Positions 8,463 to 18,985 of a stretch of 64,000 nt of DNA are shown here, in pieces. How positions within the stretch are numbered: the stretch's first letter is position 1; each line of letters starts with the position of its first letter. The translations under genes were made by a program, and so were the position numbers. Source of the DNA: Yoonia sp. I 8.24 (GTDB lineage Bacteria > Pseudomonadota > Alphaproteobacteria > Rhodobacterales > Rhodobacteraceae); the NCBI RefSeq assembly GCF_022096995.1, contig NZ_JACXGQ010000001.1, forward strand, positions 372,001 to 436,000. Direction: 5' to 3'. The notes below the pieces were generated by a model. It had not been told where the DNA came from, searched no databases, and worked only from the letters and a program-made list of their open reading frames with translations.

Positions 8463-8491
8463 TTGACGGTAAAGCCTAATTTCGCTATCCG
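8463..8491 (+). promoter_or_regulatory. Candidate sigma70-type promoter for the DEAD-box helicase gene
   Basis: TTGACG (8463-8468) is followed after exactly 17 nt by TATCCG (8486-8491). The -35 matches 5 of 6 consensus bases and the -10 matches 3 of 6. It would give a leader of about 85 nt before the ATG at 8584, within the 193-bp gap after the small secreted protein gene. Confidence 0.4.
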
Positions 8492-8583
8492 CAGACGGGA
8501 TGGCACGGGCCGTCAAGACCGGGGCGTTCGGGGAAATGCGTCCTTTCACAAATGCGGATCGATCCCGCACACTTAGGACGCAC

Positions 8584-10041
8584 ATGACGAAATTCACTGA
8601 TTTGAACCTTGATGCCAAGGTTCTAAAAGCTGTAGCCGAAACAGGTTACGATACACCAACACCTATTCAAGCTGGGGCTATCGCACCCGCACTTGAAGGC
8701 CGCGACGTTCTTGGAATCGCGCAGACCGGCACCGGGAAAACCGCCGCGTTTACCCTGCCGATGATCACGCTTTTGGGCCGCGGACGCGCCCGCGCACGTA
8801 TGCCACGTTCACTGGTGCTGGCCCCGACCCGCGAATTGGCGGCACAGGTTGCAGAAAACTTTGACGCCTATGCAAAATACACCAAACTGAGCAAAGCCTT
8901 GCTGATCGGTGGGACCTCTTTCAAAGACCAAGACAAGCTGATCGACAAAGGTGTTGATGTGCTGATCGCGACGCCGGGCCGCCTGTTGGACCATTTGGAA
9001 CGCGGCAAACTGATCTTGACCGACGTGAAAGTCATGGTCGTCGATGAAGCCGACCGCATGCTGGACATGGGCTTTATCCCCGATATCGAAGAAATCTTTA
9101 AGCGCACGCCGTTTACCCGCCAAACGCTGTTCTTCTCAGCGACGATGGCCCCAGAAATTGAACGGATCACCAATACGTTCCTGTCCAATCCGGCGAAGGT
9201 CGAAGTCGCGCGTGCTGCCACGACCAACACCAACATCAAACAAAGCGTCGTGCTGTTCAAAGGCTCTTCCAAACCGAAAGAACCATCAGAAAAGCGCGCC
9301 TTGCTGCGTGATCTGATTGATAGCGAAGGCGATAGCTGCACCAACGCGATCATCTTTTGCAACCGTAAGTCAGACGTCGATATCGTCGCTAAGTCGTTGA
9401 ATAAATACGGTTATGAGGCTGCACCGATCCACGGAGATTTGGATCAGACACACCGCACCCGGACGCTCGAAGCCTTCCGCGATAACAAACTGCGTTTTCT
9501 TGTTGCCTCTGATGTGGCTGCGCGTGGGCTTGATATTCCGGCAGTGACCCATGTGTTTAACTTTGACGTGCCAAGCCACGCCGAAGACTATGTGCACCGC
9601 ATTGGCCGGACAGGCCGTGCCGGGCGTACGGGCACCGCGATCATGATTTGCGTCGGACGCGACGACAAAAACCTCGCGGACGTCGAAGCCTTGGTCAAAG
9701 AAGAAATTCCACGCCAAGAAGCCCCGGTCAAAGCGGCCCCTGCCTCCAAGGCACCGGCAGCCGACGCGGATGAGAAACCAAAGCGGACACGCACACGGAC
9801 GCGTCGTAAGCCTGTTGAACCAAAGCAGGCCGAAGAGAATACACCTGCGGAACCGGCAGCCCCCGTTGCCGAAAAAGCCCCAGCTCCAAAGCAAGAACAA
9901 GACCACAAACCACGCGAAAACCGCCAGCGCGGCGGACGCGGACGCAATCAGCCGCGCGACAATGGCCCCGCGATTGTCGGTATGGGCGAAGATACCCCCG
10001 CGTTTATCGCGATGAGCTTTGAAGAACGTGCGAAGGGCTAA
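8584..10041 (+). CDS. DEAD-box ATP-dependent RNA helicase (RhlE-like)
   Basis: 485 aa from the ATG at 8584, where the family start (MTKFTDLNLDAKVLKAV) begins. Q motif TPIQ (about 26-29), motif I AQTGTGKT (46-53), PTRELAAQ, TPGRLLD, DEAD with DMGFIPD, SAT, then the helicase C-terminal domain with FCNRKSDV, ARGLDIP and HRIGRTGRAGRTG. From about residue 395 a low-complexity tail begins, rich in Ala, Pro, Glu and Arg, ending in an RGG-like block (RQRGGRGRNQPR), probably for RNA binding. Such helicases help ribosome assembly and mRNA turnover. It is transcribed alone. Confidence 0.93.
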   Translation: MTKFTDLNLDAKVLKAVAETGYDTPTPIQAGAIAPALEGRDVLGIAQTGTGKTAAFTLPMITLLGRGRARARMPRSLVLAPTRELAAQVAENFDAYAKYTKLSKALLIGGTSFKDQDKLIDKGVDVLIATPGRLLDHLERGKLILTDVKVMVVDEADRMLDMGFIPDIEEIFKRTPFTRQTLFFSATMAPEIERITNTFLSNPAKVEVARAATTNTNIKQSVVLFKGSSKPKEPSEKRALLRDLIDSEGDSCTNAIIFCNRKSDVDIVAKSLNKYGYEAAPIHGDLDQTHRTRTLEAFRDNKLRFLVASDVAARGLDIPAVTHVFNFDVPSHAEDYVHRIGRTGRAGRTGTAIMICVGRDDKNLADVEALVKEEIPRQEAPVKAAPASKAPAADADEKPKRTRTRTRRKPVEPKQAEENTPAEPAAPVAEKAPAPKQEQDHKPRENRQRGGRGRNQPRDNGPAIVGMGEDTPAFIAMSFEERAKG

Positions 10042-10069
10042 TGCGCTGTACGCGCCAGTAACGAATACT

Positions 10070-10075
10070 TATAAT
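10070..10075 (+). promoter_or_regulatory. Perfect TATAAT -10 element before the orphan ORF
   Basis: TATAAT at 10070-10075 sits in the 47-bp gap after the helicase gene, 13 nt before the TTG start of the next ORF. A -35 at 17 nt spacing would be TGTACG, matching 3 of 6 consensus bases. Confidence 0.35.
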
Positions 10076-10088
10076 AGCGCCAATAATT

Positions 10089-10628
10089 TTGGCACTATTC
10101 GCGTTGGGGTACTTCGGGCGTGGCGCACTATCTACCCATGAACCACGTGACCAACGGTTTATCTCGCTGTGGGATCAATATTGCGCACCATTCATCGAGG
10201 GCAATTCGGTACGCGGGTTTAATGGCCTCGTACCTTTAGAACAGTTTTCAGGAACAAACCGCTGGGCCGATCCAAGCAGCAAGCTTGTTCTAGAGATTAA
10301 GGATCATACGTGTGAAATTTCTGACGTTCTGCTCATGCTTTCGCCGCAAGAACGCATCGACGTAGAACAGAATTTCGTTGCCTATGTCGCAGAAAACTAT
10401 CCGCAATATATCGAAATGGAGCAGCAATGGACTTCTGACTGGGATCTCGCCTACGATTGGAGAGACGTCACAGCAACCGCTCCCGCATATTGGGGCTATC
10501 CACCACGCGGCGTATCCGTTTGGGGCATTTCACTTGAACGTGCAGGAGAGCAAATAGGCTTCAACTATACCTCCGCATCTCTGCGCGGCTGGGAAAAACC
10601 CAAATTCAACATATCCGACGATCACTAG
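10089..10628 (+). CDS. Hypothetical protein, TTG start, possible N-terminal membrane segment
   Basis: 179 aa if the TTG at 10089 is used; an in-frame stop at 10074 leaves little room upstream, and the first in-frame ATG is far inside. The N-terminus (MALFALGYFGRG) is weakly hydrophobic. The rest is rich in aromatic residues (WDLAYDWRD, YWGYPPRGVSVWG) and acidic, with no family recognised. A perfect TATAAT at 10070-10075 lies just before the start and no ribosome-binding site is visible, so the mRNA may be nearly leaderless. Base use looks more A/T-rich than in the flanking helicase and rnj genes. Confidence 0.55.
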   Translation: MALFALGYFGRGALSTHEPRDQRFISLWDQYCAPFIEGNSVRGFNGLVPLEQFSGTNRWADPSSKLVLEIKDHTCEISDVLLMLSPQERIDVEQNFVAYVAENYPQYIEMEQQWTSDWDLAYDWRDVTATAPAYWGYPPRGVSVWGISLERAGEQIGFNYTSASLRGWEKPKFNISDDH

Positions 10629-10658
10629 TTCTTTTGCCATGACCACGGAGTGCGGTAT

Positions 10659-10679
10659 GGGCGAGGTCTGCCCTCGCCC
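10659..10679. terminator. GC-rich hairpin between convergent genes
   Basis: GGGCGAGG (10659-10666) pairs with CCTCGCCC (10672-10679) across a 5-nt loop. It lies between the orphan ORF and the 3' end of rnj, which point at each other. There is no T-run on either side, so it is a weak or factor-dependent terminator candidate. Confidence 0.4.
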
Positions 10680-10690
10680 GAATTCGCATA

Positions 10691-12355
10691 TCAGCTCAGC
10701 CGCGACACAATCACTGTCACCTCAGGCTTTTTACCAATTTCAGCAGCGGCCGAGCGGCGCGCGATTGTTTTCAGCTCTTTTTCCAGCTTCACTTCGTCGC
10801 GCAGCGTTTTGGCGTTGGCGCGGTTCACGAATTGGCTCAGGTCTTGTTCGACCACATCGACCAGCGCCGCATTGTTTCGACCAGTTTCCGCGATGCCAGA
10901 GATTTCAACCCAAGGGTCGCCCAGCGGTTCGTCGTTTTCGTCGATGATCAACGTCACGATCATATGGCCGTTCAGCGCCATGCGGATCCGGTCGCGTACG
11001 ATGCCGTCCATTGCGCCTATTTGCACGGTACCATCAAGATAAGTACGGCCTGTTTCGATATATTCAGCGACTTTGGGCGCATTGCCGGACAGGTCAATCA
11101 TCATCCCGTTGACGGCAACAATCCCGGTCAAGCCTTTCGCATTGCCGACCTTTACATGTTCACGCAGATGGCGGTGTTCGCCGTGCATGGGGATCAGGAT
11201 TTGGGGTTTGACGATCTCGTGCATGGTTTCCAGATCGGGGCGGTTTGCGTGGCCTGACGTGTGGTATTTACCACCTGCGTCATCAATCACATCAACGCCC
11301 AATTCAGACAATTGGTTCATGATCCGGATCACGCCGCGTTCATTGCCGGGGATGGTTTTAGATGAAAAGAGGAACGTATCCCCTTCTTTCAACTTCAGGC
11401 CCAAATACGACCCTTGCGCCAACTGCGCAGATGCCGCGCGCCGTTCGCCCTGCGATCCGGTCACCAGCAGCATCACGTTTTCACGCGGCATATTCAGCGC
11501 ATCTTCAGGCGACACGACAGGTGGGAAGCCAGACAGAATGCCGACTTCGGTTGCCGCTTCGACCATGCGGCGCATCGCGCGGCCTAGCAATACAACTGAG
11601 CGCCCGCCCTTTTCTGCAGCAATCGCGAGCGTTTTCAAACGCGCGATGTTGGACGCAAATGTGGTGGCCACGACCATACCTGTCGCTTCTTTCATCATGT
11701 CCGCAATCGCGTCGCCAATCGTCGCCTCTGACCGGCCTTCGGCGGTTGAGAAGATATTGGTGCTGTCGCAAACAAGCGCCTTTACCCCGTCCTTAGACAC
11801 TTCTTCCCAAAGCGCGGCATTCCACGGATCACCGACAACTGGGGTTTCATCGATCTTAAAGTCACCAGAGTGCAGAACGCGCCCTTCGGGGCTGTCAATC
11901 AACAGGCCTGCGCTTTCAGGGATAGAGTGGCTGATCGGCAGATAGGACACTTTAAACGGGCCACAATCGATGACTTGCGGGTAGACGTCGACGACGGTAA
12001 CCACGCTATCGGGCAAACCATGTTCTGACAGCTTACGGCGGGCGATATTGGCCGTGAACGGGCGCGCATAGACAGGCGCGCCAAGCTGTTCCCAATAATG
12101 CCCAATGGCACCGACGTGGTCTTCGTGGGCGTGGGTGATAAAGATGCCTTCGATCTGGGCTTTGCGTTTCACAAGCCACGAAATATCGGGCAAGATCAGG
12201 TTCACGCCCGGCGTGCCGTCCATATCCGGGAAGGTCACGCCAAGATCGACCACGATCAACCGTTCCTTGCCCGGTGCGCCATAGCCATAAACATAAGCGT
12301 TCATGCCGATCTCGCCGGCGCCCCCAAGAGGCAGGTAAATCAGGCGGTCGGTCAT
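10691..12355 (-). CDS. rnj: Ribonuclease J (beta-CASP metallo-beta-lactamase RNase)
   Basis: 554 aa, the normal RNase J length. The metallo-beta-lactamase motif HAHEDHVGA is at about 75-83, followed by further metal ligands in YLPISHSIPES and LHSGDFKIDETP. The beta-CASP part carries LLVTGSQGERRAA and TSGHANRPD, and MHGEHRHLREH is the late His motif. A C-terminal domain of about 100 residues ends AAEIGKKPEVTVIV. RNase J is a 5'-3' exo- and endoribonuclease; in alphaproteobacteria it works in rRNA maturation and 5'-end turnover. Its start overlaps the coaX stop by 4 nt. Confidence 0.95.
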   Translation of the reverse strand: MTDRLIYLPLGGAGEIGMNAYVYGYGAPGKERLIVVDLGVTFPDMDGTPGVNLILPDISWLVKRKAQIEGIFITHAHEDHVGAIGHYWEQLGAPVYARPFTANIARRKLSEHGLPDSVVTVVDVYPQVIDCGPFKVSYLPISHSIPESAGLLIDSPEGRVLHSGDFKIDETPVVGDPWNAALWEEVSKDGVKALVCDSTNIFSTAEGRSEATIGDAIADMMKEATGMVVATTFASNIARLKTLAIAAEKGGRSVVLLGRAMRRMVEAATEVGILSGFPPVVSPEDALNMPRENVMLLVTGSQGERRAASAQLAQGSYLGLKLKEGDTFLFSSKTIPGNERGVIRIMNQLSELGVDVIDDAGGKYHTSGHANRPDLETMHEIVKPQILIPMHGEHRHLREHVKVGNAKGLTGIVAVNGMMIDLSGNAPKVAEYIETGRTYLDGTVQIGAMDGIVRDRIRMALNGHMIVTLIIDENDEPLGDPWVEISGIAETGRNNAALVDVVEQDLSQFVNRANAKTLRDEVKLEKELKTIARRSAAAEIGKKPEVTVIVSRLS

Positions 12356-13125
12356 GTGTTTTCCTTATTGTACTTATTGATCACGGTCAGCCCGTGCATC
12401 GTCAGATCGTCGTCATATGAATCGAACAGATTGTCCGCTTGTTGGAACAGGGGTGCGAGCCCCCCGGTTGCGATAACTTTCATTGGGGCATCGCGCTCCG
12501 CTTTGATCCGCGCACATATCTCGCGGACCAGCCCGATGTAACCCCAAAAGACACCAGATTGCATGCAAGCCACAGTATTTGTGCCCACAACACGCTGCGG
12601 CATGGTGATATCAACATGGGGCAGCGCGGCGGCGGCATTGTGCAGCGCTTCAAGGCTCAGATTGACGCCCGGCGCGATTACCCCACCGACATAGGCCCCG
12701 TCTGTGTCCACCACGTCAAACGTGGTCGCCGTGCCAAAATCCACAACGATCAGGTTACCGCCAAAACGATCATAGGCCCCCGCCGCGTTCACAATCCGGT
12801 CTGGCCCAACAGCGGTGCCTTCATCGACGCGCGGCTGCTGTGCGAGCAAGCAATCAGGTTTGCCCACCACCAAGGGGCGACAATTGAAATAGCGGTCGGA
12901 TAGGACACGCAGATTGAATACAACGCGGGGCACAGTCGAGCTGATGATCATCTCGGTAATCTCAACGTCGAGCTTTTGCACAGCCATCAAAGTCGACAGC
13001 CAGACGTAGTATTGATCTGCCGTGCGCTGCCATTCGGTACTGGTCCGCCATGTCGCGATAAAGCTTTCTCCATCCCAGATAGAGAACACGGTATTGGTAT
13101 TGCCGCAGTCAATCGCCAAAAGCAT
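12352..13125 (-). CDS. coaX: Type III pantothenate kinase
   Basis: 257 aa. ASKHA-fold motifs are present: the N-terminal phosphate loop LAIDCGNTNTVFSIWDG (3-19), GPDRIVNAAGAYD (about 107), the ATP/adenosine motif VVDFGTATTFDVVD (about 125) and VIATGGLAPL near the end. This enzyme phosphorylates pantothenate as the first step of coenzyme A synthesis and needs a monovalent cation. It lies between birA (14 bp upstream) and rnj (4-bp overlap), a gene order often seen after the nuo operon in this family. Confidence 0.95.
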   Translation of the reverse strand: MLLAIDCGNTNTVFSIWDGESFIATWRTSTEWQRTADQYYVWLSTLMAVQKLDVEITEMIISSTVPRVVFNLRVLSDRYFNCRPLVVGKPDCLLAQQPRVDEGTAVGPDRIVNAAGAYDRFGGNLIVVDFGTATTFDVVDTDGAYVGGVIAPGVNLSLEALHNAAAALPHVDITMPQRVVGTNTVACMQSGVFWGYIGLVREICARIKAERDAPMKVIATGGLAPLFQQADNLFDSYDDDLTMHGLTVINKYNKENT

Positions 13126-13139
13126 GGGTCATCTCCCGT

Positions 13140-13922
13140 CTAAAAATATACGTCAGCAGCCGCGATCAGACGTGCGCCTTGGGTCGTCTGCAACACAAGA
13201 TTACCGTCCAGATCAACCGTATCAAAGCGCCCAGTGATCTCTTCGCGCCCGGTGCGGGCGGTGATCACCTCGCCCAAGCGCGCCGCCTTGGCGAGCCAGT
13301 CGTCGCGGATGCGCACAAAGCCAAAGCTACGCAGGTTTTCTTCTTGGGTCGCGTATGCCTGTGCAAGTACCGATAAGAAATCGACCGGGTCAACATCCCA
13401 CCCGCCAGCGGTCCGCAAGCTGGTGGGCGCAAAGGCTGCGTTTTCGACCGCCTGCGGCACCGTGACAAGGTTCACGCCGATGCCGATCGACAACCAGTCA
13501 ACTTTCGGCCCCTGCCCGCTGCTTTCGAGCAATATCCCTGCGACTTTTCCACCAGACAACAACACGTCGTTAGGCCATTTTTGCGCCAGTTTTTCAGGTT
13601 GCACATAGACAGATAGCGCCGCCGCCAACGCATTCGCGGCAACGAATGACCGTTGGGCCGCTTCGGCGAGCGCGCAATCAGGCTTAAATACGAGCGTGGC
13701 GATCAGATTGCCCGCAGGATCCACCCAAGGCCGCCCACGGCGACCGCGCCCTGCGGTTTGGGTATGTGCCATTATCCAAGTGGGGTGTTCTAAGGTCGGC
13801 GCGCGGCGTGCCGCCTCGGCCATCGTGCTATCCACGCTGTCGAGAATGACACGCGCATAGCCATCAGGCCAATGCGCGTGTGTATTGTCAGTTAACAAGC
13901 GCTTCTGCCGCGGCTTGGGCAA
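13140..13922 (-). CDS. birA: Biotin-[acetyl-CoA-carboxylase] ligase
   Basis: 260 aa, the short class I form without an N-terminal DNA-binding domain, so it should not act as a repressor. The catalytic motif is [15 protein letters not shown] (about 58-72), followed by [19 protein letters not shown] and the small C-terminal domain ([16 protein letters not shown]). It attaches biotin to the carboxylase carrier protein. From the ATG at 13922 the gene overlaps nuoN by 35 nt; a TTG at 13898 would shorten the overlap and cannot be ruled out. It is the first gene after the nuo genes on the same strand. Confidence 0.92.
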   Translation of the reverse strand: MPKPRQKRLLTDNTHAHWPDGYARVILDSVDSTMAEAARRAPTLEHPTWIMAHTQTAGRGRRGRPWVDPAGNLIATLVFKPDCALAEAAQRSFVAANALAAALSVYVQPEKLAQKWPNDVLLSGGKVAGILLESSGQGPKVDWLSIGIGVNLVTVPQAVENAAFAPTSLRTAGGWDVDPVDFLSVLAQAYATQEENLRSFGFVRIRDDWLAKAARLGEVITARTGREEITGRFDTVDLDGNLVLQTTQGARLIAAADVYF

Positions 13923-15324
13923 TCGGTTCGATTCCGAACAGGTTGATCACGCCGATCAACATCGCCAAGGAAGCCGCCATCAAGAAGCCCCATAGAACAG
14001 GGTTCATCTTGCCATCCAATGGCTCCGTTTCTTCGCCAAAGTACATGTAGTAGACGATGCGCAGGTAATAAAACGCGCCGATCACAGAAGCGATCACACC
14101 CGCAACTGCCAACCACGCCAAACCGGCATCAAAGGCCGCACGCAGCACGTAGAATTTACCAAAGAAGCCAACCATTGGCGGCACCCCTGCAAGGCTGAAC
14201 ATCAAGACCAGCAGCGCAAGTGCGCGTAGCGGCTGGCGCTTGGAATACATCTTGAGGCTCTCGATTGAGGTCACCGGGCGGCCATCGCGTTCCATCCCAA
14301 GGATAAACGCAAAGGCGCCGATGTTCATGGTCACATAGATCGCCATGTAGATTAGCATCGCCTGCACGCCCAAAACTGTGCCAGCCGCCAAGCCCATCAA
14401 AGCAAAGCCCATATGCGCAATGGATGAATAAGCCATCAGACGTTTGATGTCTTTTTGTCCAATCGCTGCTACCGCGCCAAGGAACATGGACACGACCGCA
14501 AGCAAAGCTACGATCTGCTGCCAATCGGACACGATGTGGCCAAATGCATCATGCACAACCCGCGCAAACATCGCCATCGCCGCGAATTTTGGCGCAGTCG
14601 CAAAGAAAGCCGTCACAGGTGTTGGCGAACCTTCGTAAACATCCGGCGTCCACATGTGGAATGGTGCCGCCGATACTTTGAACGCAAGCCCAGAGATCAA
14701 GAACACGATGCCGAATAGCAGCCCCAGTGATGGGTGATGCGCGCTCGCCTCGATGATGCCGCTGAACAATGTGGTGCCCGCAAAACCATAGGTCAGGGAC
14801 GCGCCGTATAGCAGCAGCCCCGATGATAGCGCGCCCAACACAAAGTATTTTAGCCCGGCTTCGGTCGATTTGACACTATCGCGGCGCAACGACGCCACAA
14901 CGTAAAGTGACAGCGATTGAAGCTCTAGCCCCATATACAGCGCCATCAGATCGCCAGCCGAAACCATGACCATCATCCCCACGACCGACAAGGCCACAAG
15001 GATCGGGTATTCAAAGCGCAGCAACCCGCGGCGCTTCATATAGGCTTCGGACATCATCAAAACAGCCGCAGCAGATAGCAATATCGCAATCTTCGCAAAG
15101 CGCGAGAAGGCATCATCGTTGAACATGCCGTCAAAAGCAGTCTGTGTCCCCTGCCCGTTCACGCCGATCCAGAGCGCCAAAAGGACAAAGAGCCCAGATG
15201 TCACCCATGTCAGCAAGGACGCGGATTTGTCTTTGTTGGTGTAAACCGCCGCCAGCAAGGCCAGCATGGCATAGATAGCCAGCAGGATTTCAGGCATGAC
15301 GATTTGGATATCTGCGGAAATCAT
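13888..15324 (-). CDS. nuoN: NADH-quinone oxidoreductase subunit N
   Basis: 478 aa, about 14 hydrophobic helices, an antiporter-like (Mrp-type) subunit of the complex I membrane arm. Family blocks include [34 protein letters not shown] with the conserved Lys/His proton-channel residues, and [23 protein letters not shown]. It closes the nuo series, 12 nt after nuoM, and its end overlaps the start of birA. Confidence 0.97.
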   Translation of the reverse strand: MISADIQIVMPEILLAIYAMLALLAAVYTNKDKSASLLTWVTSGLFVLLALWIGVNGQGTQTAFDGMFNDDAFSRFAKIAILLSAAAVLMMSEAYMKRRGLLRFEYPILVALSVVGMMVMVSAGDLMALYMGLELQSLSLYVVASLRRDSVKSTEAGLKYFVLGALSSGLLLYGASLTYGFAGTTLFSGIIEASAHHPSLGLLFGIVFLISGLAFKVSAAPFHMWTPDVYEGSPTPVTAFFATAPKFAAMAMFARVVHDAFGHIVSDWQQIVALLAVVSMFLGAVAAIGQKDIKRLMAYSSIAHMGFALMGLAAGTVLGVQAMLIYMAIYVTMNIGAFAFILGMERDGRPVTSIESLKMYSKRQPLRALALLVLMFSLAGVPPMVGFFGKFYVLRAAFDAGLAWLAVAGVIASVIGAFYYLRIVYYMYFGEETEPLDGKMNPVLWGFLMAASLAMLIGVINLFGIEPIAQAAAEALVN

Positions 15325-15336
15325 GTCATCCGTTCC

Positions 15337-16884
15337 TTAATGCGACGCTACTGGGGTGACAGGCGCAAAGCCCGCGACCGCCGTTTCGTAATTTTCAACC
15401 AATGCTTCGACGCTTGGCCCGATAATATCAAGAACCAGCGCGGGGTAGACACCCAACAGCAATGTCATGGTAACCAGTGGGACAAAGATCAGCTTTTCGC
15501 GCTTGGTCATATCTGTGATCGACTTCAGGCTTTCTTTGATCAGATCGCCCATCACAACCCGGCGGTACAGCCACAGCGCATAAGCCGCCGAGAAAATAAC
15601 GCCCGTTGTTGCGATCGCCGCCACCCAGGTGTTTACTTGGAAGATACCGATCAGGACCAAGAATTCGCCGATAAACCCAGATGTCCCCGGCAGGCCAACA
15701 TTGGCCATGGTAAAGAACATAAAGATCAACGCATAGGCCGGCATCCGGTTCACCAGACCGCCATAGGCGTCGATGTCGCGGGTGTGCATCCGGTCATAAA
15801 TCACGCCAACACATAGGAACAACGCGCCAGAGATAAAGCCGTGGCTGATCATCTGGAAGATCGCGCCGTCGATGCCTTGTTGGTTAACGGCAAAGATCCC
15901 CATCGTCACGTACCCCATGTGGGCGACCGATGAATAGGCGATCAGCTTTTTCATGTCCTCTTGGACCAGTGCGACAAGCGAAGTGTATACAATCGCGATT
16001 GCCGACAGCCAAAGCACCAGCGGCCCCATGACCTCTGATCCGATTGGGAACATTGGCAAGCTGAACCGCAAGAAACCGTAGCCACCCATTTTCAGCAGGA
16101 TCGCCGCCAGCACGACAGAACCCGCTGTCGGGGCTTGCACGTGCGCGTCAGGCAACCAAGTGTGAACCGGCCACATTGGCATTTTCACGGCAAAGGATGC
16201 AAAGAACGCAATCCACATCAAGGTCTGCGCCCCCCCCATGATGTTCAGGCCAAGCACTGTGATTGGGTCGGAGGCAAAGCTGACTTCTGGGGACAGCAGC
16301 AGCGCGATGTCGGTGGTGCCCGCGTGATAGAACATCGCGACCATCGCCACCAGCATCAGCACAGAGCCAAGGAACGTATAGAGGAAGAACTTGAAAGATG
16401 CGTAAATCCGGTTCTTGCCGCCCCAAATTCCGATGATCAAGAACATTGGGATCAGGCCAGCCTCAAAGAACAGATAGAACAGAACCAGATCGAGCGCCAT
16501 GAACACGCCCAACATCAATGTTTCCAAAAGCAGGAACGCGATCATGTATTCTTTGACGCGTGTGGTCACATTCCAGCAGGACGCAAATACCAGTGGCATC
16601 AGGAATGTGGTCAGCATCACAAACAGGATGCTGATCCCATCAACACCCATCTTATATTGCAGACCTGCCAACCATGTGCGCTCTTCAACAAACTGAAAAC
16701 CCGTGTCAGACGGATCAAAGTTCGACAGGATAAACAAGGATACGACAAAGGTGACCAGCGATGTGCTCATCGCCACCCATTTGGCGTTTTTCTGCGCCGC
16801 TGCGTCATCGCCACGCAAAAGCAATGCAAGAATGATAGCCCCGCCCAGCGGGATGAAGGTCGTAAGCGAAAGGATATTGCTCAT
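15337..16884 (-). CDS. nuoM: NADH-quinone oxidoreductase subunit M
   Basis: 515 aa, antiporter-like membrane subunit. Markers are [18 protein letters not shown], the channel motif [22 protein letters not shown], and [20 protein letters not shown]. The glutamate of the FFEAGLIP helix and the lysine of VKMPMWP are the residues expected for proton transfer. Its ATG overlaps the nuoL stop (TAATG), so the two subunits are translationally coupled. Confidence 0.97.
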   Translation of the reverse strand: MSNILSLTTFIPLGGAIILALLLRGDDAAAQKNAKWVAMSTSLVTFVVSLFILSNFDPSDTGFQFVEERTWLAGLQYKMGVDGISILFVMLTTFLMPLVFASCWNVTTRVKEYMIAFLLLETLMLGVFMALDLVLFYLFFEAGLIPMFLIIGIWGGKNRIYASFKFFLYTFLGSVLMLVAMVAMFYHAGTTDIALLLSPEVSFASDPITVLGLNIMGGAQTLMWIAFFASFAVKMPMWPVHTWLPDAHVQAPTAGSVVLAAILLKMGGYGFLRFSLPMFPIGSEVMGPLVLWLSAIAIVYTSLVALVQEDMKKLIAYSSVAHMGYVTMGIFAVNQQGIDGAIFQMISHGFISGALFLCVGVIYDRMHTRDIDAYGGLVNRMPAYALIFMFFTMANVGLPGTSGFIGEFLVLIGIFQVNTWVAAIATTGVIFSAAYALWLYRRVVMGDLIKESLKSITDMTKREKLIFVPLVTMTLLLGVYPALVLDIIGPSVEALVENYETAVAGFAPVTPVASH

Positions 16885-18980
16885 TAGTGCGCCCCCCCTG
16901 ACATCGACACAATGGTCAGCAGCACCGTGATCCCGATAACCATGCCCAATGCATAGGTGAACACATAGCCAGACTGCGCGCGCCCGGCGAGCCTTGTGAA
17001 GAATGGAATGATGCCCATGGCCAAACCGTTAATCCCACCATCAATTAGTTGCGTATCTCCGCGTTTCCAGAAGAACCGCCCAATGGCCATCGCAGGCCGT
17101 ACAAAGATCAGATCGTACAGCTCGTCAAAGTACCATTTGTTCAGCAAGAACCGATAAAGCGGTGCTTGTTGCGTCGCCAGTTTGCCCGGCAGATCAGGAC
17201 GACGGATATACATCAAGAACGCGAGGCCAAAGCCCAAGATCATCGCAACGAAAGGCGATACCTTGACCCATGTCGGCGCATGGTGCGCATCGTCCATCAC
17301 GTGGTTGTCGTCGGCCATAAAGATGGCACCCTTACCTGGTACTGAGGCATGCTCTGCATCCGTTGCGTGATCGTCAGCGTGGTCATCGGTCGCGTGATCA
17401 TCACCATGCGCGTCGGTTTCACCGTGGCCGTCATCCGCGTGCATTTCCGCGTCAGCAATCCCAAAGAAAGTTTCGACCTTATGGTGATCCCCAAAGAATG
17501 AATTATACCAAAGCATCCCAGAGAACACCGCACCAAGCCCAAGAACCCCCAGCGGGATCAACATAACCATTGGGCTTTCATGCGCGTGATCATGCGTATG
17601 CTTGTCACCGCGCGGCGTGCCATAGAAGGTCAGGAACATCAGGCGCCAGCTGTAAAAACTGGTCATGAAGGCCGCAATCACAAGCATCCAGAACGCATAG
17701 CCACCGGATGTGCCTGCAAAGGCGCTCTCGATCACCGCATCTTTGGACAAGAAGCCCGCGAAACCGATGTGTGTCAGCGGAATACCAACACCGGTAATCG
17801 CCAAGGTGCCGATCATCATCGCCCAGAACGTATAGGGGATCTTTTTGCGCAGACCGCCATAGTTCCGCATGTCTTGTTCGTGGTGCATCGCGTGGATCAC
17901 AGAGCCCGCACCAAGGAACAACATCGCTTTAAAGAACGCATGTGTCAGCAGGTGGAACATCGCGACCGAATAGACGCCAACACCGGCAGCCACGAACATA
18001 TAGCCCAGCTGCGAACAGGTTGAATAGGCGATGACACGTTTGATGTCGTTTTGCACAAGGCCCACGGTCGCCGCGAAGAACGCGGTTGTGGCACCCAAGA
18101 AAACGATAAACGCAGTGGTTTCTGGCGCGTATTCCATCAGCGGTGACATGCGGCACACAAGGAAGACACCAGCCGTAACCATGGTCGCGGCGTGGATCAG
18201 CGCGGAAACAGGCGTTGGCCCTTCCATCGCGTCCGGCAACCATGTGTGCAAAATCAACTGCGCCGATTTGCCCATCGCGCCGATGAACAACAACATCGCG
18301 ATCAGGTTGGCCGCATTCCAGTCACGCCACAAGAAATGCAAGTTTTGTTCAGCCAGATGCGGCACAGCTGCAAAGATATCATCAAAGCGAATGCTATCCG
18401 TCATCATATAAAGCGCAAAGATACCTAGCGCGAAACCAAAGTCGCCAACCCGGTTGACGACAAAGGCCTTCATCGCAGCAGCGCCCGCAGATGGTTTCTT
18501 ATAATAAAAACCAATCAGCAAATAGGATGCAACGCCCACGCCTTCCCAGCCAAAGAACATCTGTACGAGGTTGTCAGAGGTCACCAGCATCAACATCGCA
18601 AAGGTAAAGAACGACAGGTAGGCAAAGAATCGCGCCTTGTAGTTCTGGCCTTCACTAAAGTGTTCGTCATGGGCCATGTAGCCGAATGAATACAGATGCA
18701 CGAGCGCCGAAACTGTCGTGATCACAATCAGCATGATCGCGGTCAAACGGTCCATACGGATTGACCAATCGGTCGACAGTGTGCCGCTCTCGATCCAGCG
18801 CAGGATGTGGATCGTCTCTGTGGTGCCGTCAAACGTCAGGAACACAATCCATGATAGGAACGCAGCCAAGAACAGCAGGCCCGTGGTTACCCACTGCGCG
18901 GCGGTTTCGCCGATCATTCTCCAACCGAAGCCGCCAATAAGCGCGCCCACAAGCGGAGCAAATAGAATGGTGGTTTCCAT
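16884..18980 (-). CDS. nuoL: NADH-quinone oxidoreductase subunit L with His/Asp-rich insertion
   Basis: 698 aa, longer than the roughly 610-650 aa usual for NuoL. The channel region [32 protein letters not shown] and [22 protein letters not shown] are intact, so the pump function should be kept. The extra length sits at about residues 505-570, a hydrophilic loop packed with His, Asp and Ala (for example [20 protein letters not shown]) before the last helices. This loop follows a transmembrane segment and could bind metal ions. The far C-terminal helix (the lateral piston and anchor region) is present. Confidence 0.96.
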   Translation of the reverse strand: METTILFAPLVGALIGGFGWRMIGETAAQWVTTGLLFLAAFLSWIVFLTFDGTTETIHILRWIESGTLSTDWSIRMDRLTAIMLIVITTVSALVHLYSFGYMAHDEHFSEGQNYKARFFAYLSFFTFAMLMLVTSDNLVQMFFGWEGVGVASYLLIGFYYKKPSAGAAAMKAFVVNRVGDFGFALGIFALYMMTDSIRFDDIFAAVPHLAEQNLHFLWRDWNAANLIAMLLFIGAMGKSAQLILHTWLPDAMEGPTPVSALIHAATMVTAGVFLVCRMSPLMEYAPETTAFIVFLGATTAFFAATVGLVQNDIKRVIAYSTCSQLGYMFVAAGVGVYSVAMFHLLTHAFFKAMLFLGAGSVIHAMHHEQDMRNYGGLRKKIPYTFWAMMIGTLAITGVGIPLTHIGFAGFLSKDAVIESAFAGTSGGYAFWMLVIAAFMTSFYSWRLMFLTFYGTPRGDKHTHDHAHESPMVMLIPLGVLGLGAVFSGMLWYNSFFGDHHKVETFFGIADAEMHADDGHGETDAHGDDHATDDHADDHATDAEHASVPGKGAIFMADDNHVMDDAHHAPTWVKVSPFVAMILGFGLAFLMYIRRPDLPGKLATQQAPLYRFLLNKWYFDELYDLIFVRPAMAIGRFFWKRGDTQLIDGGINGLAMGIIPFFTRLAGRAQSGYVFTYALGMVIGITVLLTIVSMSGGAH

Positions 18981-18985
18981 GTGCC

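Noticed and set aside
11073-11945. 290-codon ORF antisense to rnj
   Set aside because: No domain, odd composition, no ribosome site; it lies wholly inside the certain rnj gene.
16135-16887. 250-codon ORF antisense to nuoM
   Set aside because: The protein is rich in His, Gln and Arg with no hydrophobic core, as expected of a reverse frame of a membrane protein gene. nuoM is certain on the other strand.
17280-17460. Tandem repeat array or CRISPR-like signal in nuoL
   Set aside because: The repeats are short, imperfect and in frame, coding for the His/Asp-rich loop. They do not form regular spacers.
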